A stretch of DNA of 64,000 nt from Coriobacteriia bacterium (GCA_030651765.1 JAUSBY010000007.1:1-64000); one strand, 5' to 3'; positions 35,903-45,828 are shown, counted from the first letter of the stretch. Notes: generated from the letters alone by a model not told the origin. Program-made: numbers and translations.

Positions 35903-36684
35903 TGGCTGGGTCGGACAACTTCGGCACTTACTCGTGCTACTACGATCTCTTCTACGGCGACAAGCCGTACGCCGAGGAGGCTGCGTTCGTAGACGCTCTC
36001 ATGCATGAGCACGCACCGGGCGCCCGGTGGCTCCTGGAGCTCGGCTGCGGGACCGGCCGCCATGCGCGGGAGCTCGCCGCGTTGGGCTACACCATCTACG
36101 GCGTGGATCTCTCGGAGGCGATGCTTGCTGACGCGAGGCGCGTGGCCACCGAGCTTGAGAGGGGCCCGCTTGCCGGACGGGTGTACTTCCTGCAGGCCGA
36201 CGCACGCTCGTACCGTGCGGGCCGGACGTTCGATGTGGTCATCTCGCTCTTCCACGTCATGAGCTACCAGACCTCCAACGACGATCTGCTCGCGGCGTTC
36301 GCCACGGCGGCCGCTCACCTCGAGCCGGGCGGCGTGTTCGCCTTCGACTGCTGGTTTGGGCCGGCCGTCCTGACCGAGCGACCGGAGCACCGCGTGCGGA
36401 CGCTCACCGACGGGCAGATCAGCGTAACGCGCACGGCCACGCCCGTGATGCGTGCTTCCGATAACGTCTGCGAAGTCGTGTACGACATCGAGGTGACAAG
36501 GGTGGCCTCCGGTGAGGTCACGAGGCTCACCGAGACCCACCCGATGCGCTACCTGTTCACGCCTGAGATCGAGTTGGCGCTCGACTTCGTGGACATGGAC
36601 CTGGTGCATTCGTGCGAGTTCGGCACCGGTGCCCAGCTCGGATTCCACACCTGGAACGCGTGTTTCGTCGCCCGAAAGCGCTAG
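35902..36684 (+). CDS. SAM-dependent class I methyltransferase
   Basis: 260 residues from ATG 35902 (TGATG overlap with the aminotransferase stop). The SAM-binding motif is LLELGCGTGRHARELAALGY near residue 45, followed by YGVDLSEAMLADA. The post-motif FDVVISLFHVMSYQTSNDDL and the EPGGVFAFDCWFGPAV segment match sugar N- or O-methyltransferases found next to DegT aminotransferases. Methylation of the amino-sugar made by the neighbour is the likely role. Confidence 0.85.
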   Translation: MAGSDNFGTYSCYYDLFYGDKPYAEEAAFVDALMHEHAPGARWLLELGCGTGRHARELAALGYTIYGVDLSEAMLADARRVATELERGPLAGRVYFLQADARSYRAGRTFDVVISLFHVMSYQTSNDDLLAAFATAAAHLEPGGVFAFDCWFGPAVLTERPEHRVRTLTDGQISVTRTATPVMRASDNVCEVVYDIEVTRVASGEVTRLTETHPMRYLFTPEIELALDFVDMDLVHSCEFGTGAQLGFHTWNACFVARKR

Positions 36685-36694
36685 GCGGACGCCG

Positions 36695-39223
36695 GTGAAG
36701 ACCGTCGCCATCTACCTCGGGGGCACGCCGACCGACGGCGGGACGTACCAGAACGCACTCTCGCTCGTGGCGTCGCTCGGGGTGTTGCCGCGCGACGAGT
36801 ATCGGGTCATCGGTTACTGCCGGGACGATGCGTGGCCGGAGATCGTACTGGCGCATGGCCTGGAAGCGGCGCGCACCGAGCCGCTCGGCCTTGCTGCCCG
36901 CGTGATGACCAAGATCGCTCGCGTGGTGTCGCTTCCGGTGTCGTGGCGGCGGCGCATCGGCTCGGCGGTGGTGCCCTTCGGCCGGCAACTCAAGCGCGAC
37001 GCCGTAGACCTGTGCATCTACCCCAACTTCGAGCACTACGCGTGGGAGCTCGCTACGCCGTCGCTCGGTGCGATCCACGACCTGATGCACCGCTACGAGC
37101 CGCACTTTCCCGAGGTCGCCGAAGGTGGGATTCCCAAGGCGCGTGACCGCATGTTCGGCCGGATGAGGCGGGGGGCCACTGCGGTGCTGGTTGACTCCGA
37201 GCTCGGGCGGGCCCAGGTCGTCGAGTCGTACGGTGCGTACGGTGCTGACCTCCACGTGCTGCCCTATGTCGCTCCGGGTTACGTGTGGGACGCTGCGGAT
37301 ATTGGCGAGGCCGCGACCGCCGAACTCGGTGCGTGGGCGGCATCTGTCGGTCTGCCCGACCGCTACCTTTTCTACCCGGCGCAGTTCTGGCAGCACAAGA
37401 ACCACGGGCGGTTGCTGGATGCGTTCGTACGGCTTGCGGCAGCGCGCGATGACGCACGCCTCGTGCTCGTCGGCTCGGAGAAGAACGGCTCGGAGACGGT
37501 CGGGCATGCGGTCGAGCGGCTCGGGCTTGCCGGGCGCGTACTCTCGCTCGGCTACGTTACCAACGGGCAGATGACCCACCTGTACCGGCATGCCCGGGCC
37601 CTCGTGATGCCGACGTTCTTCGGACCCACCAACATCCCGCCGCTCGAGGCGTTCGCGCTCGGGTGTCCGGTGGCCGTCTCGGGCATCTACGCGATGCCCG
37701 AGCTGTACGGCGACGCGGCGCTCTATTTCGATCCGCGCTCCGAGGACGAGATCACCGACGTCATCGAGCGGCTGTGGAAGGACGACGAGCTGTGCGAGCA
37801 GCTGCGCAGGCGAGGTTACGAGCGCGCTGCCCGATGGGGGCCGGACCACCACGCAGCACGCCTGCGCGAGATCGTTGACGCTGTGATCGTCACGGACGAC
37901 GCGACGACCGGTGAGGCGGGCACTGGCGACGCCGCAGGCGCACCGGCCTCCCTCCCCGACGTTCGCACAGGCACCCGATCATTCGCTCTCATGCAGGTGC
38001 TTCGCCTCATCGTGGCATTCGCCGTGGCCTCGCTCGTGTCCCGACAGCTCGGTGCCGACGGTAAGGGCGTGCTCGCGCTCGTGCAGCAGGTGCCCTCGAT
38101 CATGGCGCTGGTCTTCGGATTCGGGTTTGCGGGGGTGAACGTCTACTTCGTCGGCAGCGGCAAGAAGACCGCTTCCGAGGCACTCACGGACTCGATGTTC
38201 TTCGCGCTGATCGCCACCATCGCCGGGGTCCCGCTTTCTTACCTCGCGATGCGGCTGCTGCCGACGCTCAGCGGCTTCGAGTCCGGTGTGCTCCTACTGT
38301 CATCTCTCGTTGTACCTGCGGGTGTGCTGAGCGCGCAGGTGGCAGGCATCCTGGTCGGGCAGGGGAGGCCCGAGGCGCAGGCGCGCGCGCAGTCAGCGGG
38401 ACTCGTGGTGAACGTCGCCATCGTGGGTGCGCTGTACCTGACGGTCAGGCTCAGCGTCGCGTCGGCCGTGTTGGCGAGTATCTCCGGCTCCCTGCTGTCC
38501 ATCGCGCTGATGCTCGCGTGGCTGGGACAGCCACTCGTCGGCGGGAGTCCCCTCCTGCGGGTTCGCGCAGCAGCCGGCTACGCGCGCAAGCGCTACTTGA
38601 CCGATGTTGCCGGCATGCTCGAGATGCGTGTTGACATCGTGATGCTGGGCGCGCTTGCCACCGCAGGCGTGACCGGTATCTACTCGGTGTCGGTGGCGCT
38701 CGTGGAGCTGCTGTGGTTCGTGCCGCGCGCAGCCGAGACCCCGCTGCTCGCGCGCTTCATGAAGGAGCATGCCGAGCGCGGAGCCGCCCTGACCGCGGTG
38801 GCGGTGCGGCTCACCGTGCTCCTCGAGATAGTGATGCTCATCGGTGCGGCGCTGCTGCTCGTACCCGTCGTAGGCTTCGTGTTCGGTCCGGCGTTTTCGG
38901 GCGCGCCGATGCTCTTCTGGGTGCTCGCGCCGGGTGTGGTGGCCAACGGGCTCGTGGGTCCTGTGATCTCGTACCTGACTTCACGCGGGCACCAGTTTCC
39001 GGGGCTGTCGGCGGCGACCGTCCTCGGTAACATCGCGCTCAACGCTGCGCTTATTCCGATGATGGGCGGCGCGGGTGCGGCGCTGGCATCGTCGGTCACG
39101 TACGGGATTGGCTCGGCGTGGTTGTTCTCGCGGTTCATGCGTGAGACCGGCGTGAGACCGCATGAGCTGTTCGTACCGCGCGCGAGTGACGTGCAGGCAT
39201 TCATCGGAGCGCGGAGCCGATGA
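36695..39223 (+). CDS. fused GT4 glycosyltransferase and Wzx/MATE-type flippase
   Basis: 842 residues from GTG 36695 in one unbroken frame. Residues 1 to about 390 are a GT4 glycosyltransferase (FYPAQFWQHKNHGRLLDAF, and PTFFGPTNIPPLEAFALGCP as the donor-binding E-x7-E region). A Thr/Ala/Gly-rich linker of about 30 residues follows. From about 420 the protein is a polytopic membrane protein with at least twelve helices: SFALMQVLRLIVAFAVASLV, SRQLGADGKGVLALVQQVPS and ILVGQGRPEAQ are flippase-like. This places a cytoplasmic sugar transferase directly on the lipid-glycan exporter. The two parts are normally separate genes. Its 3' end overlaps the convergent neighbour by 23 bases. Confidence 0.85.
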   Translation: MKTVAIYLGGTPTDGGTYQNALSLVASLGVLPRDEYRVIGYCRDDAWPEIVLAHGLEAARTEPLGLAARVMTKIARVVSLPVSWRRRIGSAVVPFGRQLKRDAVDLCIYPNFEHYAWELATPSLGAIHDLMHRYEPHFPEVAEGGIPKARDRMFGRMRRGATAVLVDSELGRAQVVESYGAYGADLHVLPYVAPGYVWDAADIGEAATAELGAWAASVGLPDRYLFYPAQFWQHKNHGRLLDAFVRLAAARDDARLVLVGSEKNGSETVGHAVERLGLAGRVLSLGYVTNGQMTHLYRHARALVMPTFFGPTNIPPLEAFALGCPVAVSGIYAMPELYGDAALYFDPRSEDEITDVIERLWKDDELCEQLRRRGYERAARWGPDHHAARLREIVDAVIVTDDATTGEAGTGDAAGAPASLPDVRTGTRSFALMQVLRLIVAFAVASLVSRQLGADGKGVLALVQQVPSIMALVFGFGFAGVNVYFVGSGKKTASEALTDSMFFALIATIAGVPLSYLAMRLLPTLSGFESGVLLLSSLVVPAGVLSAQVAGILVGQGRPEAQARAQSAGLVVNVAIVGALYLTVRLSVASAVLASISGSLLSIALMLAWLGQPLVGGSPLLRVRAAAGYARKRYLTDVAGMLEMRVDIVMLGALATAGVTGIYSVSVALVELLWFVPRAAETPLLARFMKEHAERGAALTAVAVRLTVLLEIVMLIGAALLLVPVVGFVFGPAFSGAPMLFWVLAPGVVANGLVGPVISYLTSRGHQFPGLSAATVLGNIALNAALIPMMGGAGAALASSVTYGIGSAWLFSRFMRETGVRPHELFVPRASDVQAFIGARSR

Positions 39224-40295
39224 TCCCTGCTGTCGCATTCGCCCGAGAACGCCACGAGTACTTAGCCTCGACCGCGTCTCGTCCGCGATGGCCTCTCGCC
39301 GCCGCCTTGTCGGGATGCAGCGCGAGGCTCCCCACTGCGAGTCCCACCGCGTAGGGCGTCGCATCATCGAGTACCACGCCGCAGTCGTGCTCACGCACTG
39401 TGGAGGCGCTGCCTGGGCGATCGGGCACGATCACAGGTACACCGCACGCCATCGATTCGTAGAGTTTCAGCGGGGACAGGCCCCAGTCGCCCTGCCGGTC
39501 GGAGAGCACGAGAGAGCAGAGCGCTCCCGCCACCACCCCTGGGACGACCGAGTATGGGAGCGTCCCGAGGGAATGGACACGGCTGTCCGAAGTCGATGCG
39601 GCATCGACCGCCGGACGACGGACACCGTCACCCAGAAACACCAGATCGACCCCATCAGGCCAGGCGGGGCCCGCTACGGCTGCGAGCGCTAGGTCCACGC
39701 CCTGCCACGGCGAGAGCGCGCCGAAGAACACCGCGTATCGCTCGGGCAGATCGATACCCTCCGGTCTCGGCGCGTCCGGCCTGAACAGCTGGTCATTCGC
39801 GCCGTTGCCGATAACGTCAGTCGCCCGGCCGGTCTCGCGCTCGATCCACGCCGCAAGCTCGGGCGTCACCGCGATGCGCGCGTTCGCGTGCCGGAACTGC
39901 GAGCGCGTCATGCCGTCGATCAGCCACCGCAGCAGCCGGGCCTGCGGCCACATCGTGTAGAAGTCGTCGTACGGACCGTTACACTCCTGTACGACGGGCA
40001 CGCCGAGTCTGCGCGCCATTGTTGCAGCCGGCCAGGCCAACGCGTGTCCCCGCACGTAGAGCGCGTCGTAGCCTCCACCTCTCAGTACCCGCACAAGCCG
40101 ACGCTGCACGCGACCGAACTCCGCCAGCCGGCCGAGGATGCCAGGTGCACGACCGCCCGCGTACGCGGGCTCGAACAGGTCGACCTGCCAGCCGAGTTCG
40201 CGCAAGCCGGAGATGATTTCGTGCACGTGCGCGTGGCTGGCCTGGCCCTCGGTGGTGGCCTGCAGACACAGGTAGGCGAGGCGCCGCACGATCAT
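39201..40295 (-). CDS. GT4 glycosyltransferase
   Basis: 364 residues from ATG 40295, overlapping the upstream stop (ATGA). Marks are AYLCLQATTEGQASHAHVHE at the acceptor side and GLSPLKLYESMACGVPVIVP at the donor side. It is clearly paralogous to the gene at 60720: both share VVQECNG/VVQESNG, NGAN.LFRPD and SPLKLYE.MACGVPVI. The pair occupies opposite sides of the locus in opposite orientation. It extends the lipid-linked glycan; the sugar is unknown. Confidence 0.9.
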   Translation of the reverse strand: MIVRRLAYLCLQATTEGQASHAHVHEIISGLRELGWQVDLFEPAYAGGRAPGILGRLAEFGRVQRRLVRVLRGGGYDALYVRGHALAWPAATMARRLGVPVVQECNGPYDDFYTMWPQARLLRWLIDGMTRSQFRHANARIAVTPELAAWIERETGRATDVIGNGANDQLFRPDAPRPEGIDLPERYAVFFGALSPWQGVDLALAAVAGPAWPDGVDLVFLGDGVRRPAVDAASTSDSRVHSLGTLPYSVVPGVVAGALCSLVLSDRQGDWGLSPLKLYESMACGVPVIVPDRPGSASTVREHDCGVVLDDATPYAVGLAVGSLALHPDKAAARGHRGRDAVEAKYSWRSRANATAGIIGSALR

Positions 40296-41488
40296 CGCTG
40301 CTCGCCGCCGCGCTGCGCATCGTTCAGTACACGTTCATAGAGTGCGATGATCTCGGCCACGCGGTCCCGCCAGTTGAGGGCACCGGAAGCTGATGCGACT
40401 GCGGCGGGCGAGTGTGGCCAGCTCGCGATCTGTACCAGGGCGTCTTCGAGGGCAGTGACATCGCCCGGCTCCACGAGGATGCCCGCAGCCTCTCCGGCGA
40501 GAATCTCGGGCAGCCCGCCCACGCTCGATGCGACTACCGGCGTGCCGCACGCGAGCGCTTCCGCCGCAACCACACCATAGCCCTCTTCGCTGCTGGGGAG
40601 GACGAGCGCGCGTGCCCGGCGCATCGCGTTCGCCACAGCCTGTCGATCAAGCTCTCCGAGTAGCGTGACTCGTGCTCCGGCGGGCATGTGCCGGGCGAGG
40701 CCGGCGATCTCGCTGCCGAGCGGGCCGTCACCCACGATGGTGAGGGGGAGTGAGTGCAACTCGGGTCGTTTACGGTAGCTCTCGACCAGAGTCCGAATGT
40801 TCTTAACCTCGCGCAGCGCACCCACGAACAGGTATCCATGATCCCGCTCGACAGCGGTGAGTGATTGCGCCCCCGCGCCGCTGACAACTCCCGTCGGTCT
40901 GAGGCGGAAGACGACGTCGTCGTAGCCGTTGGGGATGACGCTCACGGGAGTGGACGCGGGCAGAAGGGTGCGCGCTCTGTCCGCCAGCGCCTCACTCACG
41001 CACACCACGTGTGTTGCACGAGCGATCGTCGCGCGGATCCGGGCACCCGCCGCGCCCTCGCGCGCGAGGGCGCGAGTCACATCGCTGCCGTGCAGCGTCA
41101 CGATCACGGGTAACCCCATCTCGGCTCCCACGCGCACCGCCACGTAGCCGTCCGGGAATCCGAAGTGCGCATGGATGAGGTCGAAGTCGCGCCTGCGTCT
41201 CGCTAGAAAGGCGAGCGCGCGCCCGTTGTAGCGCAGGGCGGAGAGCGCGAGCCCCGCCCGCGTCCCGTTCAGGACTCCCGCCGACGTGCTGCGGTAGTGA
41301 ACCCTGATGGCGCCGCTGCCGGGTCGAAGTATCTGCTCGCCGCCGCTCTCAAACGGTGAACAACAGAGTGCCTCGACGGTTACCCCGGCTCCGGCGAGCG
41401 CTCCGGCCTGCTCCGCAAGCCACGGTGCGGAGTTGGGCCGTGTCTTCGAAGGAAACAGGTGGCTCGCTATCAGGACGCGCGGCGGCAT
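40292..41488 (-). CDS. GT4 glycosyltransferase
   Basis: 398 residues from ATG 41488, with AGAGGT upstream. The opening RVLIASHLFPSKTRPNSAPW and the donor motif PSSEEGYGVVAAEALACGTP are typical of GT4 enzymes acting in exopolysaccharide and teichuronic-type clusters. The middle LHGSDVTRALAREG fits the acceptor domain. It overlaps the following glycosyltransferase gene and lies ten bases after the O-antigen-ligase-like gene on the same strand, so the three form one operon. Confidence 0.9.
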   Translation of the reverse strand: MPPRVLIASHLFPSKTRPNSAPWLAEQAGALAGAGVTVEALCCSPFESGGEQILRPGSGAIRVHYRSTSAGVLNGTRAGLALSALRYNGRALAFLARRRRDFDLIHAHFGFPDGYVAVRVGAEMGLPVIVTLHGSDVTRALAREGAAGARIRATIARATHVVCVSEALADRARTLLPASTPVSVIPNGYDDVVFRLRPTGVVSGAGAQSLTAVERDHGYLFVGALREVKNIRTLVESYRKRPELHSLPLTIVGDGPLGSEIAGLARHMPAGARVTLLGELDRQAVANAMRRARALVLPSSEEGYGVVAAEALACGTPVVASSVGGLPEILAGEAAGILVEPGDVTALEDALVQIASWPHSPAAVASASGALNWRDRVAEIIALYERVLNDAQRGGEQR

Positions 41489-41498
41489 GGGTGTACCT

Positions 41499-43490
41499 CT
41501 AGTTCGTCAGTAACGGTTTGATCGTCGGCTGCGACAAGAACGCCTCGGCGTACGCGGAACCCACGTAGTCCTCGGCGATGGCCCGCACCAGCTCGCGGGC
41601 CGCTTCATCGTCGCCGGTAAGCAGGTAGCTCTCGGCCAGTGCGGCGTCGCGAGTCACGCTGGCGGGCATCGGCTCGAGCACGTCCACCGCCTCGGCATGC
41701 CGGTCGAGGTTGTTGAGCGCGCGTGCCTTGTAGACGGCGAGGTCCTGTAGTTCCGGGTAGTCCACGACCGCGAGGTTCGCCACCACGAGGTTCTTCTCAC
41801 CGATGGCGGGGCCGAGCATGCCGGCCGCCTGCCCGAGCAGGTCGAGCCGCTCGAGGGTGTAGAGGAGTTCGTGCGGATGTGCGTCGATCAGCCGGTACGT
41901 CTCCGCGTCCCACTTCTCTACGGCCGTGTAGGCCTCGGAGGTTCCCGCCTGAAGGAGCGGCACCAGCGCGGCCTTGGTGACCGCGAGGTACCGAAGCTGG
42001 ATGGTCTTCTCCCACGGGGCGATGGCTCGCGCGCGATCCAGGCTGCCGATCGAGCCGGTGCGCATGTGCTGGCCGAGATGGTAGTCCGCCCGAAGCGGGA
42101 GCGTGCCGACGACGAGCAGCACAAGCGCGATCACGCCGGCGACCGCTCGCGCCGACATCACAGCGCCAGCAGGCAGATCATGAGACCGGGCGCCCGGCGA
42201 GAGCAGGACCGCGGCACAGACGAAGATCATCAGCATCGTCGGGATGGTGGTCACGGCAAAGAGCGATGTCACGAGCAGGCCTGACGTTGCCGCGAGCCAT
42301 GCGGCATACACTCCGCGTGCTTCCGGATGTCCGGTTGTCGCCCTGACGTTCGCGATGCCCGCGCGCAGGGCCAGGCCGAGCAGAACCAGCAGCGCGAGCG
42401 CTGCGGGGATACCCATGGTGGCAGCGATCGCGAGGTAGACGTTGTGGGGGTCTTCGAAGTAGCTCCTGGCTCCGGTGAGCGGGTCTGCAAGAGATGCGGC
42501 CCGCCCGTACCAGCCCAATGTGAACGAGTCGGGGCCGGTACCGAGCAGCGGCTGATCTCCGATCACGGCGAGCGCGTCTCTCCAGCCGGTAAGGCGACCG
42601 CTGGAGATCGCATCAAGCCCGCCTTCGGCACCGACCGTGAGGCGCTCGGCGAGAAGCGCCGGACCCGCGATCGCCGCGCCAATCGCGAGCGCGGTGGCGA
42701 GGCCCGCTGCCACCAGCCAGACGCGGCGGCGCAGCTGCGCGGAGGCTGCGCCAAACAACGTGACCCCCATCACCAGCAGGCCGACGAGAGTACCGACCCA
42801 TCCCGCGCGAACCTGAGTGACCACCATCGCGGCCATGATCAGCGCGCCGGTTGCGCCCGCGACAGCCCTCTCGCGGGCCGAGCGGCCGCTGAGTAGCAGT
42901 CCGGCTGCGAGCACCAGTGGAACGACGAGGAACGCACCCACGAAGTCCGGGTTGCCAAACAGGCCGCCTCCGCGGCCGTAAAGGAAGCCCACATCTCCGA
43001 GGCCCAGCCCGGTGACGTACTCGGGCGTCATACGGATCGCCTGGTAGAGCGTGGTCACGGCTGCGATGGATCCGCTTCCAACTGTGGCCCATCCAAGGGC
43101 CCGCAGGCGGCTCGTCCCCGTGGCCAGCTGCAGGATGAGGAAGAACACCGCCACGCATCCGGCATAGGCGACCAGTCCGCTGGCTGCGTCGCGACCAAAG
43201 ATCGCAACGGCAGGGTCCAGTCCAAGCACCGTGGCAGCGACAGCGAGCGCGAAGAAGATGAGCAATGCACTTGGCGCGCGCCGCCACCTGGCCGACCGCC
43301 CGCTGGCAAGCGCCCACAGTCCGAGTGCGACCGCCGTGAGGACTACGAGTGCGGTGAGCTTGGGGATGACGAAGGACTCATAGGTGAGCGGGAGTGAACT
43401 CAGGGTGAGTGACGTGGCAGTCGTTGCCAGTGGCGTCAGGGCCACGCACGCCAGGAGCGCGTACCATGGCCATCGCGAGCGGTCGTTCAT
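41499..43490 (-). CDS. O-antigen ligase/polymerase-like protein with C-terminal repeat region (paralogue A)
   Basis: 663 residues from ATG 43490; a start 33 bases earlier is possible. About ten membrane helices fill residues 1-430. The Wzy/WaaL-type signature is GDQPLLGTGPDSFTLGWYGR followed by EDPHNVYLAIAATMGIPAAL, the periplasmic loop with conserved Arg and His. The last 200 residues are soluble and helical, with TPR-like features (SYLLTGDDEAARELVRAIAE). It shares many motifs with the gene at 51092. Enzymes of this family polymerise glycans or transfer them to lipid or protein outside the membrane. Confidence 0.85.
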   Translation of the reverse strand: MNDRSRWPWYALLACVALTPLATTATSLTLSSLPLTYESFVIPKLTALVVLTAVALGLWALASGRSARWRRAPSALLIFFALAVAATVLGLDPAVAIFGRDAASGLVAYAGCVAVFFLILQLATGTSRLRALGWATVGSGSIAAVTTLYQAIRMTPEYVTGLGLGDVGFLYGRGGGLFGNPDFVGAFLVVPLVLAAGLLLSGRSARERAVAGATGALIMAAMVVTQVRAGWVGTLVGLLVMGVTLFGAASAQLRRRVWLVAAGLATALAIGAAIAGPALLAERLTVGAEGGLDAISSGRLTGWRDALAVIGDQPLLGTGPDSFTLGWYGRAASLADPLTGARSYFEDPHNVYLAIAATMGIPAALALLVLLGLALRAGIANVRATTGHPEARGVYAAWLAATSGLLVTSLFAVTTIPTMLMIFVCAAVLLSPGARSHDLPAGAVMSARAVAGVIALVLLVVGTLPLRADYHLGQHMRTGSIGSLDRARAIAPWEKTIQLRYLAVTKAALVPLLQAGTSEAYTAVEKWDAETYRLIDAHPHELLYTLERLDLLGQAAGMLGPAIGEKNLVVANLAVVDYPELQDLAVYKARALNNLDRHAEAVDVLEPMPASVTRDAALAESYLLTGDDEAARELVRAIAEDYVGSAYAEAFLSQPTIKPLLTN

Positions 43491-43683
43491 CGTGTGTCCA
43501 ATCGCAGCCGACGTGTCGGGCACGGCGGGCGGGGGCAGCCGTGCCCCATTCTAGTACGAAGCACACGGGATACCGCTCATCTGCTCGTGATTCCTGTCAC
43601 CTGGCACGGCGCTTGTAGGATGATAGACTACCGTGGTGCTCCGACGGCCGGCCGTGTGCGCCGGGGATACCGAGAGGAACGAC
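43491..43683. other. divergent promoter region between glycan and cytochrome genes
   Basis: About 190 bases separating a leftward glycan operon from the rightward electron-transfer island. A tagact hexamer at about 43627 could be the -10 of the rightward transcript. GAGAGGAACGAC directly precedes the TPR-protein start. No palindromic operator was recognised. Confidence 0.4.
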
Positions 43684-44499
43684 ATGCAAGAGAGTGACCT
43701 CGCTACGCCAGCTGCAGACGATATCGTGCCCGCCGACGATTCAACCGAAGACGCAGCACCGCCCAGAGCGCCGTCCTCACGGAGGCCCAACTCGGTGTTC
43801 TCCGACCCGATCGTGCGACTTCTGACCGGCGTGCTCGTCGTCGTCGTGCTGCTCTTCCTGTCTACAGTCGTGGCTGCGCTGTTCCTGGGAGTGCTCGGAT
43901 CCGAGACGCCGAGAACTACGCGCGAGCGCGACCTGGTCGTTGGCAAGTATGAAGTGGACGCAGGGAACACCGACCCCACGGTCTGGAAGCAGTACATCGC
44001 CGCGTTGGTGGATAGCGGTCGCATCCAGGAGGCGCAGCAGGTCGTAGACCGGGGAATGCAGGTCATCGACAACAGGCCAGGCGCCGACATGACGTTTGCC
44101 CAGACGCAGGTCAATTACTCGGATGGCAAGTACGCGGAAGCGATTGCGACGGCCACTGGGGGCATGGATGCACTCACCGCATATCACGAGGCGCAGAAGA
44201 ACACCGACGGCACGCCCGAGTCCAAGGGTCAGCCGATAAGTGACAACTACTGGGGCATGCTGTACCTACGCGCAGTCTCACACCGCGAACTCGGGCAACT
44301 GGAGGATGCGCTCGAGGACTTCGACGCATACCTCGCCGGGAAGAAGACTGCGTCGAATATTCTCGTGGAACGCGGCGACATCCGCCTCGAGCTTGGGGAC
44401 CGTGAGGGCGCCGAGGCTGACTATCGGCAGGCACTCGTTCACATTCCTGACTACCAGCCCGCGATTGAAGCACTCGAGAAGCTTGGAGTCGAGCGATGA
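43684..44499 (+). CDS. membrane-anchored TPR protein
   Basis: 271 residues from ATG 43684. An acidic cytoplasmic N-terminus (about 1-45) is followed by one helix (LLTGVLVVVVLLFLSTVVAA, about 48-70), then an external TPR-type region: WKQYIAALVDSGRIQEAQQV, YSDGKYAEAIATA, LGQLEDALEDFDAYL and RGDIRLELGDREGAEADYRQ. TPRs here would dock partner proteins outside the membrane. It overlaps the NHL-repeat gene by four bases (ATGA). The pair precedes a set of multihaem cytochromes, so an assembly or scaffold role for those is a fair inference. Confidence 0.8.
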   Translation: MQESDLATPAADDIVPADDSTEDAAPPRAPSSRRPNSVFSDPIVRLLTGVLVVVVLLFLSTVVAALFLGVLGSETPRTTRERDLVVGKYEVDAGNTDPTVWKQYIAALVDSGRIQEAQQVVDRGMQVIDNRPGADMTFAQTQVNYSDGKYAEAIATATGGMDALTAYHEAQKNTDGTPESKGQPISDNYWGMLYLRAVSHRELGQLEDALEDFDAYLAGKKTASNILVERGDIRLELGDREGAEADYRQALVHIPDYQPAIEALEKLGVER

Positions 44500-45797
44500 C
44501 CGATACTCCCACACACGATACTCACGACGATCAGACTCCCTCGGGCGGTGGCGTCGGGCGCGCACAGAATCCTCGAAGCAGGCGTCACCGTCGGAGCCGG
44601 ACGCTGCTCATCGTCATCATCGTCATTCTGCTACTGTCACTGTGCGCTATCGGTGCGGTGTTGGCGCGGCTCGTCATGCCGTCGTCAGCAGATGTAGCCG
44701 AACGTGACGAGGCTGGCGGCATCGAGTGGGTTCGCTCCATCTACGGCTTTGGCCAGTCCGCTAGCGAGATGTTCGTTCGTCCCGCCAAGGTCAACGTCGG
44801 TGAGGACGGCGGTATCTACGTCACCGACCAGCAGCACCGGTTCGTGATGAAGTTCTCGCCCGAGGGGCAGCTCACGCAGGTCATCGGTGAGGACGCCATG
44901 CCGCCGCTATACGCGGTCGGTCCGGTGGCCGAGGGGGACGGGCAGCTGTTCTTTGGCCAGACCGCGCAGGACCTCGTACGGGTCTTCAGCATCGAGGGTG
45001 AGGACGTCTCGAACTTCCCGTTCCCGAGCCCGAATGACATCGAGTACGACGCAGTGAATGACCGTCTCGCGGTCGCTACGAACCTCGGGTTCGTCGTCTT
45101 CGGCTCCGACGGACAACCGCTCTACGAGATTGGGGGGGCGCGAGGAGAAGGGCCGGACGAGTTCGATGTGGTCCCCGGCCTGGCCTACGGACCCGACGGA
45201 ACCCTCTATGTTCTCGATGCGTACAACAACCGCATGAGTGCGTACGACTCAGAAGGCAATCGCGCCTGGCAGGTGCAGACCGGCAAGCCGGCGAAAGGCC
45301 TGGACATCACAAGCCCGGCGATGGCGGCATCCGATGACACGACCGGCACAGCGCGGTTACAGGTGCCCGCCGATGTCGTGGTGGACGGCAACGGCAGACT
45401 GGTCGTGGTGGACTCGATGGACTTCTCCGTCACCGTTTTCAACGCCGATGACGGCTCCCTGGTTGCCAAGTACGGCAACAACGGCAACAAGGACGGCCAG
45501 TTCATGTACCCGACCAGCATCGATTACGACCGGGAGCGGGACTGGTTTGCAATAGCGGACAGCGGTAATCGGCGCGTGCAGATCGTGCGGATCCCCGACT
45601 CCTCCAGCGGTGGCGGGGCGGTAATCGGGGCCGCTCGCCGGGTGCTCGCCGGCCCGCTGCGGGCATGCCTGTTCCCGCTGATTCTGCTCATCGTGATGGT
45701 CCTGGCGTGGCTCTTGCTAAGGAAGCGTAAGGGGCGTGAGCGCGATGACCTCGACGCGGTTCTTGGGGCACCGTCCGCACAGCCCGATACGGTGTGA
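44496..45797 (+). CDS. membrane-anchored NHL-repeat beta-propeller protein
   Basis: 433 residues. One helix near residues 30-55 (LLIVIIVILLLSLCAIGAVL) precedes an external six-bladed propeller: NVGEDGGIYVTDQQHRFVMK, LAYGPDGTLYVLDAYNNRMS, VVVDGNGRLVVVDSMDFSVT and DRERDWFAIADSGNRRVQIV are NHL blades. A second helix (about 385-405) and a basic tail end the protein. NHL proteins are frequent neighbours of surface multihaem cytochromes in other electron-exporting bacteria. Here the gene is directly upstream of one, which supports a role in assembly or secretion, but this is by association. Confidence 0.82.
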   Translation: MTDTPTHDTHDDQTPSGGGVGRAQNPRSRRHRRSRTLLIVIIVILLLSLCAIGAVLARLVMPSSADVAERDEAGGIEWVRSIYGFGQSASEMFVRPAKVNVGEDGGIYVTDQQHRFVMKFSPEGQLTQVIGEDAMPPLYAVGPVAEGDGQLFFGQTAQDLVRVFSIEGEDVSNFPFPSPNDIEYDAVNDRLAVATNLGFVVFGSDGQPLYEIGGARGEGPDEFDVVPGLAYGPDGTLYVLDAYNNRMSAYDSEGNRAWQVQTGKPAKGLDITSPAMAASDDTTGTARLQVPADVVVDGNGRLVVVDSMDFSVTVFNADDGSLVAKYGNNGNKDGQFMYPTSIDYDRERDWFAIADSGNRRVQIVRIPDSSSGGGAVIGAARRVLAGPLRACLFPLILLIVMVLAWLLLRKRKGRERDDLDAVLGAPSAQPDTV

Positions 45798-45828
45798 TGT
45801 GTGATACGTTAGGAACTGACGAATGGCC

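Noticed and set aside
45798-45828. second CRP-like site before the six-haem cytochrome
   Set aside because: tgtgatgtgtgatac contains repeated half-sites but no TCACA partner at the right spacing.
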